From the NCBI GenBank assembly GCA_963814745.1, contig CAWFEA010000012.1:62001-126000 (forward strand): DNA of 64,000 bases. The letters are read 5' to 3'. Shown piece by piece: positions 8,518 to 17,646 of this stretch; position 1 is the stretch's first letter, and each line of letters starts with the position of its first letter. A program made the position numbers and the translations under genes. The notes under the pieces are model-generated. The model saw only the letters and a list, made by a program, of their open reading frames with translations. It was not told the DNA's origin and searched no databases. This stretch comes from CAWBRT01 sp963814745. Lineage in GTDB: Bacteria; Acidobacteriota; Terriglobia; Terriglobales; Acidobacteriaceae.

Positions 8518-10294
8518 AGACCACACTTGCGTTGGCCGGGCTCTTATCGTTATCTGACCAGGTTGAACGCTCCTGCTTCCGAGATTGACAATCTGCGGAC
8601 GGAGCGCCTGCTGGGGCTCGCCCGCGCCATGCTGTCCATCCTCATGCTGTTGGCGATCTACGTTGATTCCAGACGTGCGCCCACCTTCACTCCCCTGGTT
8701 TATGTGACCGTCGGCGCCTGGGTAATCTATAGCTGCCTGCTGGTCTTCTGGCTTTACTACCAAGACCGATGGCTGCCGATTCGGGCTCTGCACCTGTTCG
8801 ACCTCGGGTGGATCATCCTGATTACCTGGCTTACCCAGGGACCTTTCTTCGCCCTTTTCATCTTCAGCCTGATGGCGGCCGGATTCCGCTGGGGGTTGCC
8901 GGAAACCATGGGCACGGCTGCGATTAATATCGCGATCCTGAGCATTGAGGCGTTTTTCGGCAAAGGGACAACCGGATATTTTCAAGACCTGCTGCAAGGC
9001 CAGTTCGAGGTCAACCGCCTGATCGTGCGTTGCGCGGTCTTGGCCGTGCTGGGACTGCTGATCGGGGTGGGCGCGGAAAACGAGAAGGAGCGCCGCGCCG
9101 AAGCCGCCATGGCGAACCGCTTGTTGCGCTCGGTCCGCCCGGAGGCCGGCTTGACCAGCAGCCTGCAAATTGTCTTGTCGGAATTCGCCCGCCTGTTCTC
9201 CGCCAAACGAGCCTACGTCGCGATCAAGGAGCTGACCACTGACCGGGTTCTGCTCTGGCATCTGGAAACCCTATCGCCCGACGCCAAGCCGCATATGCGC
9301 GAGATTCCCTCCGACGAGGCGGAAAACGCTTTGCTGCGGGAGTTGCCCGCCACTTTTTATTGCCGGCAATTTCGCGGCCGCGTGCAAATCCATTGGCTGG
9401 AAGGCGGATCGGTGCGCACCCGGGAAATGGAGGCCCTGCCCGACATCGCCTTCGCCCGCGGGCCGGTTCAGTCGCTGGTTTGCGTCTCCAATGAGATGGG
9501 CGATGAATGGTTCGCCCCGGCTGGTGCTGGTCGATGCGCGCATGGGTGAGAGGCGCGAACGCGAACTCAGGTTTGCCCAAAGTCTGGCCAGGCAGGCCAC
9601 GTCCGCGCTCTACAGTTTGTTCCTGATTCGCCGCTTGCGCTCGCGAGCCGGCGCCATGGAACGCGCGCGGGTTGCCCGCGAATTGCATGACGGCGCTATT
9701 CAGAGCCTGATTTCCGCTGAGATGCGGGCCGACGTCCTGCGCCGGCGTGCCGAGCGGGGCGTCCAGGGACTGGCGCCGGAGATCACCGAGCTGCAGCATC
9801 TGCTGCGCCGAGAGGTCTTGAACCTGCGCGATCTGATGCAGCAGATGCGCCCCGTCGATCTTACCCCCGAGCAGTTGCTCGATTACATTGCCGACACCGT
9901 GGATCGCTTCCGCCGCGACACCGGCATCGAGGCCAGCTTCATCTCCGACCTGCAGGACGTGGACCTCAATCCGCACGTCTGCCGCGAGTTGGTGCGCATT
10001 GTCCAGGAAGGCTTGGTGAACATCCGCAAGCACGCCAAGGCTTCCCATGCCGTCGTGGGCATCACCCGGCGCGAGAGCGGCGTTCTGCTGCTGACCATCT
10101 CCGATAACGGATGCGGCTTCGAGTTCGAAGGGCTGGTCTCGCCCGAAGATCTCGCCAATACCACCAAGGGGCCAATGATTATCAAGGAAAGGGTGCATAG
10201 TATTGGAGGGCAGCTCAGCATAGAATCAATTCCCGGGCGTGGTTCCCGTTTGGAAATCGCCCTGCCACCGAAAGGAAAGTCCGCTCATGGATAA
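8515..10294 (+). CDS. NarL-family sensor histidine kinase (one frameshift)
   Basis: The N-terminal third has about six hydrophobic segments (ARAMLSILMLLAIYV, VYVTVGAWVIYSCLLVFWLYY and others). A GAF-like region follows, then a HisKA_3 dimerisation domain with the phospho-acceptor His in ARELHDGAIQSLIS, and a HATPase domain (N box EGLVNIRKHAKA, G1 ISDNGCGF). The frame breaks at the CCCC run 9515-9518; removing one C joins DEWFA to RLVLVDARMGER. It overlaps the response regulator start by 8 bp, so the two are translationally coupled. Signal unknown. The first ATG has a poor ribosome-binding site, so the real start may be downstream. Confidence 0.85.
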
Positions 10295-10958
10295 CAGTAT
10301 CCCCAAGATCCGAGTTCTTATCGCCGATGATCACGAGATCTTTCGCGACGGCCTGCGACGTCTCTTGGAGTTAGAGCCCGAATTCGAGGTGGTGGGCGAA
10401 GCTGCTGATGGCGCCGAGGCCATCGCCCAGACTCAGCAAATCCGCCCTGACATTCTGCTGTTGGATCTGGCCATGCCTCGCATGCCTGGACTGGAAACCT
10501 TGCGCGAGCTTGCCGCCCAACGCTCCGATGTGCGCGTCATCCTGCTGACCGCCGCGGTCGAAAATCGCCAGATGGTCGAAGCCTTGCAGATCGGCGCGCG
10601 CGGGGTCGTCATGAAGGAAGCTGCCACCCAGACTCTGCTCAAAGCCATGCGTGCGGTCATGGCGGGCCAGTTCTGGGTCGGACGCGAGCCGATCCCCGAT
10701 CTCGCGCAGTATCTGAAAGCGCACGCCGCCGGACAGCAGAATGTGAAGGCAAGAAGCTATGGCTTGACGCGCCGCGAGATTGAAATCCTCTCCACCATCG
10801 TCAACGGCCTCAGCAACAAGGAGATCGCGCAAAAGTTCTCCCTCAGCGAAGACACAGTCAAGCATCACCTGACCAACATCTTCGACAAATTGGGAGTCTC
10901 CAGCCGCCTGGAACTCGCCTTGTTTGCCATCAACAATCGCCTGATTGAAGCCGTGTAA
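10287..10958 (+). CDS. NarL/FixJ-type response regulator
   Basis: 223 aa. Receiver domain with acidic pocket (VLIADDHEIFRDGL), phospho-acceptor Asp in ILLLDLAMPRMPG, Thr in VILLTAA and Lys in VVMKEAA. A C-terminal LuxR-type HTH follows (LTRREIEILSTIVNGLSNKEIAQKF...KHHLTNIFDKLGV). The ATG at 10287 lies inside the kinase stop region and follows AAAGGAAAG. It is the cognate partner of the preceding kinase. Target genes are not evident. Confidence 0.92.
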   Translation: MDNSIPKIRVLIADDHEIFRDGLRRLLELEPEFEVVGEAADGAEAIAQTQQIRPDILLLDLAMPRMPGLETLRELAAQRSDVRVILLTAAVENRQMVEALQIGARGVVMKEAATQTLLKAMRAVMAGQFWVGREPIPDLAQYLKAHAAGQQNVKARSYGLTRREIEILSTIVNGLSNKEIAQKFSLSEDTVKHHLTNIFDKLGVSSRLELALFAINNRLIEAV

Positions 10959-11165
10959 GGGGGAGACACGGAGGCGAGTGGTGCAGACGTTGCTTGGCAG
11001 GGACTCGGGCGGACTACTCGGGATCAAGAGTCAGAGTGCTATCGTCGCTAGCGAAAGCTCGCTGGAGACCCCGATTAGGGCGGGACGTGGGGCACCCGTC
11101 GTGACGAGAAACTCGAATTGACCCACTACTCATCTGACGCAAGCGTCCCGCAAATTCTCAGGCGA

Positions 11166-11945
11166 TTACTGCGCGGCTTTGGCCCGCAGCGGCGCCACTT
11201 GAACCCCAGCCGCTTGCAGTTTTTCGCGCAGCGCGCGTGCGATTTCCGGCGCGCCCGGCGTGTCCGAGTGTATGCACAGCGTTTGCGCCGACACCGCCAA
11301 CCGCTGGCCGTCGATGGCGATGATCTCGCCGCGGGTGGCTATGCCCACGCCCTGCTCGGCCGCGCGCTCCGGCGGCTGCATCAAGGCCCCGGGAAGCTTG
11401 CGATTGCGCAGCGTGCCGTTGGCTTCGTAAGCGCGGTCGGCGAAGGCTTCCGCCACCGTCTGCAAGCCCATTTCGGCGTACCATCGCAGGGCGTTCGATC
11501 CGCTCTGCCCCACCATGATCAGGTTGCGGTCGCAAGCCAGCGCGGCGCGGCTGATGGCGTCGGCCGATTGCTTGCTGTTGTTGGCCGCGTGATAAAGCGC
11601 GCCGTGAGGTTTCACATGCACCACGGGGACGCCATGGCGCTTCGCTACCTTCTGCAAGGCCGCGATCTGCGCGCGCACCGAGGCTTCCAGCGCCTCCGGC
11701 GCCATCGCCATCTCCGTCCGCCCAAAGTTTCCGCGGTCCGGATATCCGGGATGCGCGCCGACTCCGACCCCGAGCTTCTTGGCAAGCGCGACCGTGATCT
11801 CCATGGTCTGCTCGTCGCCCGCATGTCCTCCGCAAGCGATGTTCGCCGAAGTGAGCTGGCGCATAATTTTTTCTTCCGTGCCGTTGGCGATCGCTTCCGG
11901 CAATTCACCAATATCGGAATTGATATCGATCGTGATTACGCTCAT
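11166..11945 (-). CDS. pxpA: 5-oxoprolinase subunit PxpA (LamB/YcsF family)
   Basis: 259 aa, normal length. Family signature DINSDIGELPEA...MRQLTSANIACGGHAGD at the N-terminus, then VGAHPGYPDRGNFGRTEM, HVKPHGALYHAA and IHSDTPGAPEIA. With PxpB and PxpC it performs ATP-dependent hydrolysis of 5-oxo-L-proline to L-glutamate, recycling a damage product of glutamine and glutamate. It is the last gene of the minus-strand pxpB-pxpC-small ORF-pxpA cluster; 148 bp separate it from the small ORF. Confidence 0.92.
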   Translation of the reverse strand: MSVITIDINSDIGELPEAIANGTEEKIMRQLTSANIACGGHAGDEQTMEITVALAKKLGVGVGAHPGYPDRGNFGRTEMAMAPEALEASVRAQIAALQKVAKRHGVPVVHVKPHGALYHAANNSKQSADAISRAALACDRNLIMVGQSGSNALRWYAEMGLQTVAEAFADRAYEANGTLRNRKLPGALMQPPERAAEQGVGIATRGEIIAIDGQRLAVSAQTLCIHSDTPGAPEIARALREKLQAAGVQVAPLRAKAAQ

Positions 11946-12093
11946 GATGCCGTCCTATTCATCCGCAGTGATTTCCGTTCGTGCCGAACTCCGCGCCGAA
12001 AGATCTCGCAAAAGCATCCCGGCGAAGTCAGCCGCTTCAACCCAATGAAGTGCGTCTGCACAATCGCAGCGAAAGGACGCTATCGCGCCTTGT

Positions 12094-12261
12094 TCATGGA
12101 CGCCTGAGGAATCTCAAGTAGAAAGCTGCAAACACCAAGACAATGCCAATATTCACTGTCAGCCGTTCCCAGAATCGGTTTCTGAAGAACACGAAATCCA
12201 CACCGACTATGACGGCTGCCATCGCCACCACGTAAAGCACGATAGCTACCTGTCTGCGCAT
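12094..12261 (-). CDS. small two-helix membrane protein between pxpC and pxpA
   Basis: 55 aa reading MRRQVAIVLYVVAMAAVIVG... with two predicted membrane helices (residues about 4-26 and 36-51) separated by a charged turn RNRFWERL. It starts 16 bp inside the 3' end of pxpC, so translation is likely coupled. Composition is strongly membrane-like, unlike a random frame. No family recognised; it may belong to an uptake or accessory step of 5-oxoproline metabolism, which is inference from position. Confidence 0.6.
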   Translation of the reverse strand: MRRQVAIVLYVVAMAAVIVGVDFVFFRNRFWERLTVNIGIVLVFAAFYLRFLRRP

Positions 12262-13190
12262 TTCAGCTCAAACGCCTTCCGCAGCCACTCTTCCTGTTCC
12301 CGCAGCAACTCGCGGGCTTCGTCGACCGTGACCACTCGAAAGTGTACCTCATCGCGCGGGCGCAACTGCGCCACGTGTCTCAGATCAACCGCGATCACAT
12401 TGGCGGCCTTGGGATAGCCTCCCGTCGTCTGCTGATCCACGAACAGGATGATCGGTTGCCCATCCGGAGGCACCTGCATGGCGCCCAGTGAAATGCCCTC
12501 GGTGATGAGCTGCGACTTCGGCGGAAGCGCCAGCGCCTCGCCCTGGAAGCGTATGCCCCGCCGGTCGGAGTCTCCCGAAACCACGTATGCCCCCTGTTGC
12601 AGCCGTTCCAGTCCTTCGCGGCCAAACCACGAGGCCTGCGGCCCGGGCGTGAGCCGCAGTTCGCGGCGCGGCTCCAGGTAAGCGAGCGCCTGCCGCGAAA
12701 TCCTGCGCCCGCCGATCGCATCGGCATGCCTCACCTCGAGCCGGTCGCCGGCCTTCAGCGCACGCCCTTCGATCCCTCCCAGGTGTGCCGAACGCAGTGT
12801 TGCCACACTGCCCATCGTCGGCTTCAAGCGAAAGCCGCCCTGCACCGCCAGGTAAGTGCGCGCTCCTCCCGTGATCGCGCCGCACTTCAGAACCGCGCCG
12901 GGAAGCACCGGAAACGCCTTCCACATGGGAGCCCGGGCGGTGCCCAACTTGCACTCGACCTGCGCGCCCGTAAGCGCCATCATCGCGGCGCGCTCAAACT
13001 CGACGCTTGCCCCAAGCAAAGTCATCTCCAGCGCCGCCGTGTTCTCGTCGTTGCCGAGCAAAAGATTAGCGATCCGCAGGGCAAGCGCGTCGGCAGCCCC
13101 GGCGGGCGTCACCCCGAGGTGCGCATACCCATAGCGGCCGAGGTCTTGAATCGTCGTCATCAGGCCGGGATTGAGAATTCGCATGGCCAT
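12246..13190 (-). CDS. pxpC: 5-oxoprolinase subunit PxpC (biotin-dependent carboxyltransferase family, KipA/YbgK)
   Basis: 314 aa from the start chosen at 13190, 4 bp after the pxpB stop; a second start lies at 13184. Family features: ILNPGLMTTIQDLGRYGYAHLGVTPAGAAD at the N-terminus, TGAQVECKLG, SDRRGIRFQGEAL and the near-invariant Q-P-x-x-L-F-V-D-x-Q-T-T-G-G-Y motif (GQPIILFVDQQTTGGYPKAA). It works with PxpA and PxpB in ATP-dependent 5-oxoproline cleavage. Confidence 0.92.
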   Translation of the reverse strand: MAMRILNPGLMTTIQDLGRYGYAHLGVTPAGAADALALRIANLLLGNDENTAALEMTLLGASVEFERAAMMALTGAQVECKLGTARAPMWKAFPVLPGAVLKCGAITGGARTYLAVQGGFRLKPTMGSVATLRSAHLGGIEGRALKAGDRLEVRHADAIGGRRISRQALAYLEPRRELRLTPGPQASWFGREGLERLQQGAYVVSGDSDRRGIRFQGEALALPPKSQLITEGISLGAMQVPPDGQPIILFVDQQTTGGYPKAANVIAVDLRHVAQLRPRDEVHFRVVTVDEARELLREQEEWLRKAFELKCADR

Positions 13191-13194
13191 CGAG

Positions 13195-13962
13195 CTACCT
13201 GCCTGGAGTTCCCGAGGAAGCCGTTCCCGATGATCCTGCTTTTCGCTCGTCGGTCTGGCCGGCTGCCATCCGGTCAAAACTTTCGCGCGTAATCGGCGTG
13301 AACTTTACCAGGTCTCCGGGCTGCAAGCGCGAAGGCGGGTCAGCTTCGGGATCGAACATGCGCATGGGGGTGCGGCCAATCAGCCGCCAACCGCCCGACC
13401 ATCGCATGGGATAGAGCCCTGTCTGGTTGCCGCCAATGCCTACGCTGCCGGCGGGCACGGAAGTGCGTGGTGTTTTCAGCCTCGGGGTCGCCAGCGCCTC
13501 GGGCAAACCTCCCATGTAGGGAAATCCCGGCGAAAAGCCTATGAAATAGACGGTGTACTCGGCCGCGCTGTGGCGCGCGATCACCTCTTCCGGCGAGAAC
13601 CCGGTGTGCTGGGCGACGTCGGGCAAATCGGGGCCGAGTTCCCCGCCGTAGCAGACTGGAATTTCGATCACCTGCCGCGCCGCCTCCGCCGATGTCGTTC
13701 CGCTCTGTCCGGTCAGCTCGTCTATGCGGGCGCGCAACTCCGCCGGCGGCAGCCGCAGGGGGTCGAAGTCGATCAACAGCGAGGCGTACGCCGGGTGCAG
13801 GTTGCGGATCTCGGGGCCAAGGTACTTCTGCAAATCATGGAAGAGCCGGATCACGCGCCGGTTCAGCTCGCGCGAGATCTCGTCGCCGAAGACCACCAGC
13901 ATGGAAGAGTCGCTGGCCTCGATGACTCGCATCCCTTCGCTCACATGCGCATCGCCTCTCAT
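13195..13962 (-). CDS. pxpB: 5-oxoprolinase subunit PxpB (KipI/allophanate hydrolase subunit 1 family)
   Basis: 255 aa from the ATG at 13962, which has an AGAGG just upstream; longer in-frame upstream sequence is not protein-like. Hallmarks: IEIPVCYGGELGPDLPDVA, YTVYFIGFSPGFPYMGGLPE and TSVPAGSVGIGGNQTGLYP. The C-terminal 20 residues are Ser/Gly/Lys-rich. First gene of the pxp cluster, transcribed divergently from the ChaN-like remnant. Confidence 0.92.
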   Translation of the reverse strand: MRGDAHVSEGMRVIEASDSSMLVVFGDEISRELNRRVIRLFHDLQKYLGPEIRNLHPAYASLLIDFDPLRLPPAELRARIDELTGQSGTTSAEAARQVIEIPVCYGGELGPDLPDVAQHTGFSPEEVIARHSAAEYTVYFIGFSPGFPYMGGLPEALATPRLKTPRTSVPAGSVGIGGNQTGLYPMRWSGGWRLIGRTPMRMFDPEADPPSRLQPGDLVKFTPITRESFDRMAAGQTDERKAGSSGTASSGTPGR

Positions 13963-14038
13963 CCGCTGGTATGGAGTTGCAAAATCGAGAGTACGCTGAT
14001 GCGCTCGGGTTTTCCAGCCCATTTCGCCGGGCCCGAGA

Positions 14039-14602
14039 GTGCCGCCCCACCGTGTGCCGCATCCGGTCAACACCCGCGAGTTGCGCAGCCGCAACCGCTT
14101 CGACCTGGACTGGGGATTCGGCTGGGACCCGTTCTTGCGTGTGCTGACGGCGGCCCGCCGCCATGGAGTTCCTCTCTACGGTCTCGACACCGCCCCTCGC
14201 GGCGACCTCCGCCGCATTGCCTTTCGCGATGAGCGTGCGGCCGAGCGCATCGCGGCGATTGCCCGCAAGGTGCCCGGTAGCCGCTTGCTCGTCCTCTTTG
14301 GCGAGAGCCACATGGCTCCGCAGCACCTGCCGGCCGTCGTCAAGCGCGAGCTGCCCGAGGCCCGCGTGCTCACCCTCCTGCAAAATGTCGATTCCCTCTA
14401 CTGGCAGGCGGAAGAGCAACCCGGAGCCCGCGTCGAAGCCGTGCGCGTCAGCCGCCATGTCTTCTGCGTCTTCAATGCCACTCCGCTCCAGAAATATGAG
14501 AGCTATCGCCAGTGTTTTCAGCGCTGGGGACTGCTGGCCGAGTCGGGCCGCGCAACCTCCGGTCGGCAGGCGCCCGCGCGCAATGATAAATTGAAGCAGT
14601 GA
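14039..14602 (+). CDS. ChaN-like (haem-binding/Tiki superfamily) protein, probably N-terminally truncated
   Basis: 187 aa from GTG 14039. The body contains WDPFLRVLTAARRHGVPLYGLD, SRLLVLFGESHMAPQHLP and VLTLLQNVDSLYWQ, patterns of the ChaN / Tiki-like family of about 280-300 aa. The N-terminal beta-strand with the first conserved His/Glu is absent, and an in-frame stop at 13997-13999 blocks extension into the pxpB region. I infer it is a truncated copy, perhaps still translated because larB starts inside its stop codon. Confidence 0.5.
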   Translation: MPPHRVPHPVNTRELRSRNRFDLDWGFGWDPFLRVLTAARRHGVPLYGLDTAPRGDLRRIAFRDERAAERIAAIARKVPGSRLLVLFGESHMAPQHLPAVVKRELPEARVLTLLQNVDSLYWQAEEQPGARVEAVRVSRHVFCVFNATPLQKYESYRQCFQRWGLLAESGRATSGRQAPARNDKLKQ

Positions 14603-15345
14603 ACCTAGACCGCCTCAAAGAACTCCTGGAACAAATCCGCTCCGGCCAGACTTCTCCCGACGAAGCGCTCGAACAGCTCAAGAATCTGCCTTTCGAAGAC
14701 CTCGGCTTTGCCAAGATCGACCATCATCGCGCCCTGCGCACGGGCATGCCGGAAGTCATCTTCGGCCCCGGCAAGTCACCGGCCCAACTGGCGGAAATTT
14801 TCTGCCGCCTGGCCGCCCGCGCCCACAACGTGCTTGCCACCCGGGTTTCCCCCGAGCAGGTTGCCGCCGTCCTCGAACGCATTCCCCAGGCCGCCCACAA
14901 TCCCTTGGCTCGCACCCTCGTGCTCAAGCAGGACGATAACCGGCTGGGAAAGGGCGCCGTCGTCATCGTCTCCGCCGGCACCAGCGATACCCCGGTCGCC
15001 GAAGAAGCCGCCGTCACCGCCGAAATCATGGGCAATCCGGTCGAGCGCATCTTCGATGTCGGAGTCGCCGGCCTGCATCGCCTGCTCACCCATCGCGAGA
15101 CGTTGCAGCACGCCCGCGTGCTCATCGTCTGCGCCGGCATGGAAGGCGCGCTGCCCAGCGTCGTCGGCGGTCTGGTCGGAGTTCCCGTCATTGCCGTGCC
15201 CACCAGCGTCGGCTACGGCGCTTCCTTCGGAGGCCTTACCGCGCTGCTGGCCATGCTGAATTCCTGCGCCTCCAACGTCTCGGTGGTGAACATCGACAAC
15301 GGCTTTGGCGCCGCCTACGTCGCCAGCCTCATCAATCGCCTCTAG
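14599..15345 (+). CDS. larB: LarB, pyridinium-3,5-biscarboxylic acid mononucleotide synthase
   Basis: 248 aa. The GTG start overlaps the stop of the preceding gene (GTGA). An N-terminal helical region precedes a PurE-like Rossmann domain: TGMPEVIFGPGKSPAQ, VVIVSAGTSDTPVAEEAA, VLIVCAGMEGALPSVVGGLVGVPVIAVPTSVGYGASFGGLTALL. LarB carboxylates and cleaves nicotinate adenine dinucleotide with CO2, the first step of the nickel-pincer nucleotide cofactor. LarC and LarE are not in this window. Confidence 0.92.
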   Translation: MNLDRLKELLEQIRSGQTSPDEALEQLKNLPFEDLGFAKIDHHRALRTGMPEVIFGPGKSPAQLAEIFCRLAARAHNVLATRVSPEQVAAVLERIPQAAHNPLARTLVLKQDDNRLGKGAVVIVSAGTSDTPVAEEAAVTAEIMGNPVERIFDVGVAGLHRLLTHRETLQHARVLIVCAGMEGALPSVVGGLVGVPVIAVPTSVGYGASFGGLTALLAMLNSCASNVSVVNIDNGFGAAYVASLINRL

Positions 15346-15412
15346 TAAGCTGCAATCGACCCTGGCGGCCTGAATCAGAAGTTCGTCGCATGGGTTTCGC
15401 GGTTTTGCAGGG

Positions 15413-15432
15413 GCTCGGCTTCAGCCGAGCCG
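15413..15432. repeat. perfect 9-bp hairpin after larB
   Basis: GGCTCGGCT-TC-AGCCGAGCC. No T-run follows, so not a classical terminator, but it lies 68 bp after the larB stop and abuts the MITE-like element. Confidence 0.4.
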
Positions 15433-15458
15433 CACACAGCCAAGAAGGATGCGGGCTT

Positions 15459-15618
15459 TAGGGAAACTCTGAACCAGTGAAAGGTTTGAAGGCTACGGTC
15501 TTCAGCCCGCTTGAAGGGTACGGGCTCCAGCCCGTACGTAAGACCAGCAAACCCTAATGAGGCTTTAGCCCCCGAGGGACCTCGGTTCTTCTGACAAGAC
15601 TTGTTCAGAGTTTCCCTA
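15459..15618. mobile_element. MITE-like element with 16-bp perfect terminal inverted repeats
   Basis: About 160 bp bounded by TAGGGAAACTCTGAAC (15459-15474) and its exact reverse complement (15603-15618). Both outer edges begin with TA, as in Tc1/mariner-type MITEs. The interior has nested palindromes (GTACGGGCTCCAGCCCGTAC) and no coding frame. It fills most of the 308-bp gap between larB and the cytidylate-kinase-like gene. Confidence 0.65.
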
Positions 15619-15653
15619 GTTGAACCGAGGAATCTTTTGCCCCGCCGCGCCGC

Positions 15654-16295
15654 CTACCTGGCGGGCGCAAGCCCGGCGGTGATTTCCATCGCTTCGAGAA
15701 TCAAATCCACCGACGTCTCGTATCCGCACGCCGTGTTGAGCATGAGATGGTAAAGCTCCCGGCTCGGCCAATCTTTGCCGAAATAGCGCTTGACGAAGGT
15801 GGCGCGTTCCACGTCGATGGTGTCCACCAGCTCCGTCGCCTCTGCTTCCGACATTTTCTGCCCCATGGCGCGGCGAATCTTGAGTTCGCGCGGAGCGTAG
15901 AGAAACACCGAGAAGTGGTCGGCGCGATTACGCAGGATGTAGGGAGAGCCGCGCCCGACAATCACGCAATGGCCCCGGCCGGCCACATCTTCGATCAGGC
16001 GCTGTGCCAGCGAGACCATCGCGTCGGTATCGAAAACGCGGTCGTCGGGCAGGGGGAGCATGCGCTCATAGCTGCCCCGCCAGAATACCTTGGCAAGCCG
16101 GTAGAGCAAGGGCTCGCATTGCTCGTCACAACGCGCCACTGCCGCCGGGTCCACTTGCGCTATGCGGGCAATATCGGCCGTCAGCGCCTGATCGTAGAGC
16201 TTCCAGCCGAGTCGCTTCGCCAGCTTGTCCGCGATCACGCTTCCGCCGGCCCCATATTCCCGCTCAATCGTGATTACGCTATACGCCGTCGGCAT
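15654..16295 (-). CDS. cytidylate kinase-like family protein
   Basis: 213 aa. P-loop variant at the N-terminus (ITIEREYGAGGSVIADKLAKRLGWKLYDQ) as in the AAA_26 / cytidylate-kinase-like family, then GHCVIVGRGSPYILR and a lid region with Arg residues (ELKIRRAMGQKM). Function in this family is mostly inferred; a nucleotide or small-molecule kinase is likely. It is the only gene between two repeat elements. Confidence 0.75.
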   Translation of the reverse strand: MPTAYSVITIEREYGAGGSVIADKLAKRLGWKLYDQALTADIARIAQVDPAAVARCDEQCEPLLYRLAKVFWRGSYERMLPLPDDRVFDTDAMVSLAQRLIEDVAGRGHCVIVGRGSPYILRNRADHFSVFLYAPRELKIRRAMGQKMSEAEATELVDTIDVERATFVKRYFGKDWPSRELYHLMLNTACGYETSVDLILEAMEITAGLAPAR

Positions 16296-16329
16296 GTGCC
16301 CAACCCCAGTACAGCGAAGAGCGCCCTTA

Positions 16330-16562
16330 ACAGGCTGCTGAAAAAATGTTCTTCGAGGGTATCATCCTGAGCGAAGCCGGGGTCCCCGGCAACGGCCGTT
16401 TTTGCCGTTGCTGGGGTGGGAAGCGAAGGATCTGCTGTTTGCGCGTGCTGAAAGCAAAGCAGATCCTTCGGCCGCCAGCCCCAACCAGCCAACAACGGGC
16501 TTGTCGGGGACCCCGCGCAAAATCGGCGCAACCTCAGGATGACACTTCAAAACATTTTTCCG
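16330..16562. mobile_element. MITE-like palindromic repeat, composite copy
   Basis: Left edge CAGGCTGCTGAAAAAA then ATCATCCTGAGCGAAG; right half CCTCAGGATGACAC then a degenerate AACATTTTTCCGC. It matches the 44444-44601 element but carries extra palindromic material (GGGGTCCCCGGCAACGG; ACGGGCTTGTCGGGGACCCC) related to the repeat at 27647-27734, so one repeat has inserted into or recombined with another. Confidence 0.6.
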
Positions 16563-16744
16563 CTCCCCTAACTTCCGAGATGCCGATTACCACACTTAAG
16601 TTGGAAGCGCTTTACAAAAGCCATTCGAGCCCTCGCTTCACTCTTTTATTACCGCACAATCCCACTTCCCACGCCCGCGTCATCGCCTTTACTATGGAAC
16701 ATCGCCTAAGGGTCACATTATAGAGCGACGGCGACGGAGGCATC
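16563..16744. other. spacer upstream of the DUF4337 gene
   Basis: No gene. An AT-richer stretch (16660-16725) should hold the promoter of the DUF4337 gene; no consensus pair is clear enough to name. Confidence 0.4.
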
Positions 16745-17293
16745 ATGAGTTCTTCTCCAGAGGAAATGCAAGAGCTGCAAGAGAGGGCTGAGCAGGGACA
16801 CGAATCCTGGCTTGCGCCGGTGAGCCTGACGATGGCAATCCTAGCGGTGCTTGTCGCCGCCGTTTCCGTGCTCGGTCATCGCTCGCACACCGAAGAGATC
16901 ATCTTGCAGAATCGCGTCACCGACACCTGGGCCTATTACCAGGCCAAAAACACCCAGCGCCAGACCACCGAGCTGTTCCTCGATTTGATGAAGATATCCG
17001 AGTTCAAGGACAACAAATCAGCCGAAGCGCTAAGGGCCAAATACGAGGAAGGAATTCGCTCGCTCGGCGGCAGGCAGGAGGAGATCAAGACTGAAGCCCG
17101 CAAACTGGAGAAAGAGATGGAGGTCGAGAGCCGGCGCGCCGACCGCTTCGATCTCAGCGAGAGCTTCCTGGAAATTGCCCTGGTCGTCACCTCCATCACG
17201 CTGTTGACGCGCAAGCGCGTCTTCTGGGGAGCGGGATTCGTGGCGGCGGCCATCGGCCTCATCGTCGCCGTCACCGCCCTGGCTCTGCATTGA
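16745..17293 (+). CDS. DUF4337 family membrane protein
   Basis: 182 aa. An N-terminal helix (SLTMAILAVLVAAVSVLG, about residues 27-44) and two C-terminal helices (FLEIALVVTSITLL and WGAGFVAAAIGLIVAVTALALH) flank a soluble helical/coiled-coil section (EEIKTEARKLEKEMEVESRRADRF). The motif TDTWAYYQAKNTQ is typical of DUF4337. Function unknown. It stands alone, downstream of the repeat. Confidence 0.75.
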   Translation: MSSSPEEMQELQERAEQGHESWLAPVSLTMAILAVLVAAVSVLGHRSHTEEIILQNRVTDTWAYYQAKNTQRQTTELFLDLMKISEFKDNKSAEALRAKYEEGIRSLGGRQEEIKTEARKLEKEMEVESRRADRFDLSESFLEIALVVTSITLLTRKRVFWGAGFVAAAIGLIVAVTALALH

Positions 17294-17610
17294 ACGTATT
17301 GCATTAAACGTTCCGCATTAAACCCTGGTGACGGTTGAAAATGCGAGCTCTCGAAAGTGCGAGCAGTGCCTGAAGTTCGGTTTCGCCGGAAGCGGTCAGA
17401 GCATCGGAGTATGCGGGGATATTACCGGAGCGGGTGCGACGTGTGGGGCATGCGCCTGCCAACCAGGGCCTGCTGACACTTACAGGGCAGCAGCATCGCC
17501 GCCATGGCGAGCGAAGGTGTGTAGTGCCGGAGTCGAGCCACCTTTTGTCTTCTGTTTTCAAGCAAAAGGTTCCTTCACTTCGGCTCCGGTCGGAATGACA
17601 TTCTTTGATT

Positions 17611-17646
17611 GAAAAGAAAAAAGCCTCACACTCCGCAGTGCGAGGC
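17611..17646 (-). terminator. rho-independent terminator, minus strand
   Basis: On the minus strand GCCTCGCACT-GCGG-AGTGTGAGGC is followed by TTTTTTCTTTTC. It ends transcripts coming from rph or from a separate small RNA upstream. Confidence 0.8.
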
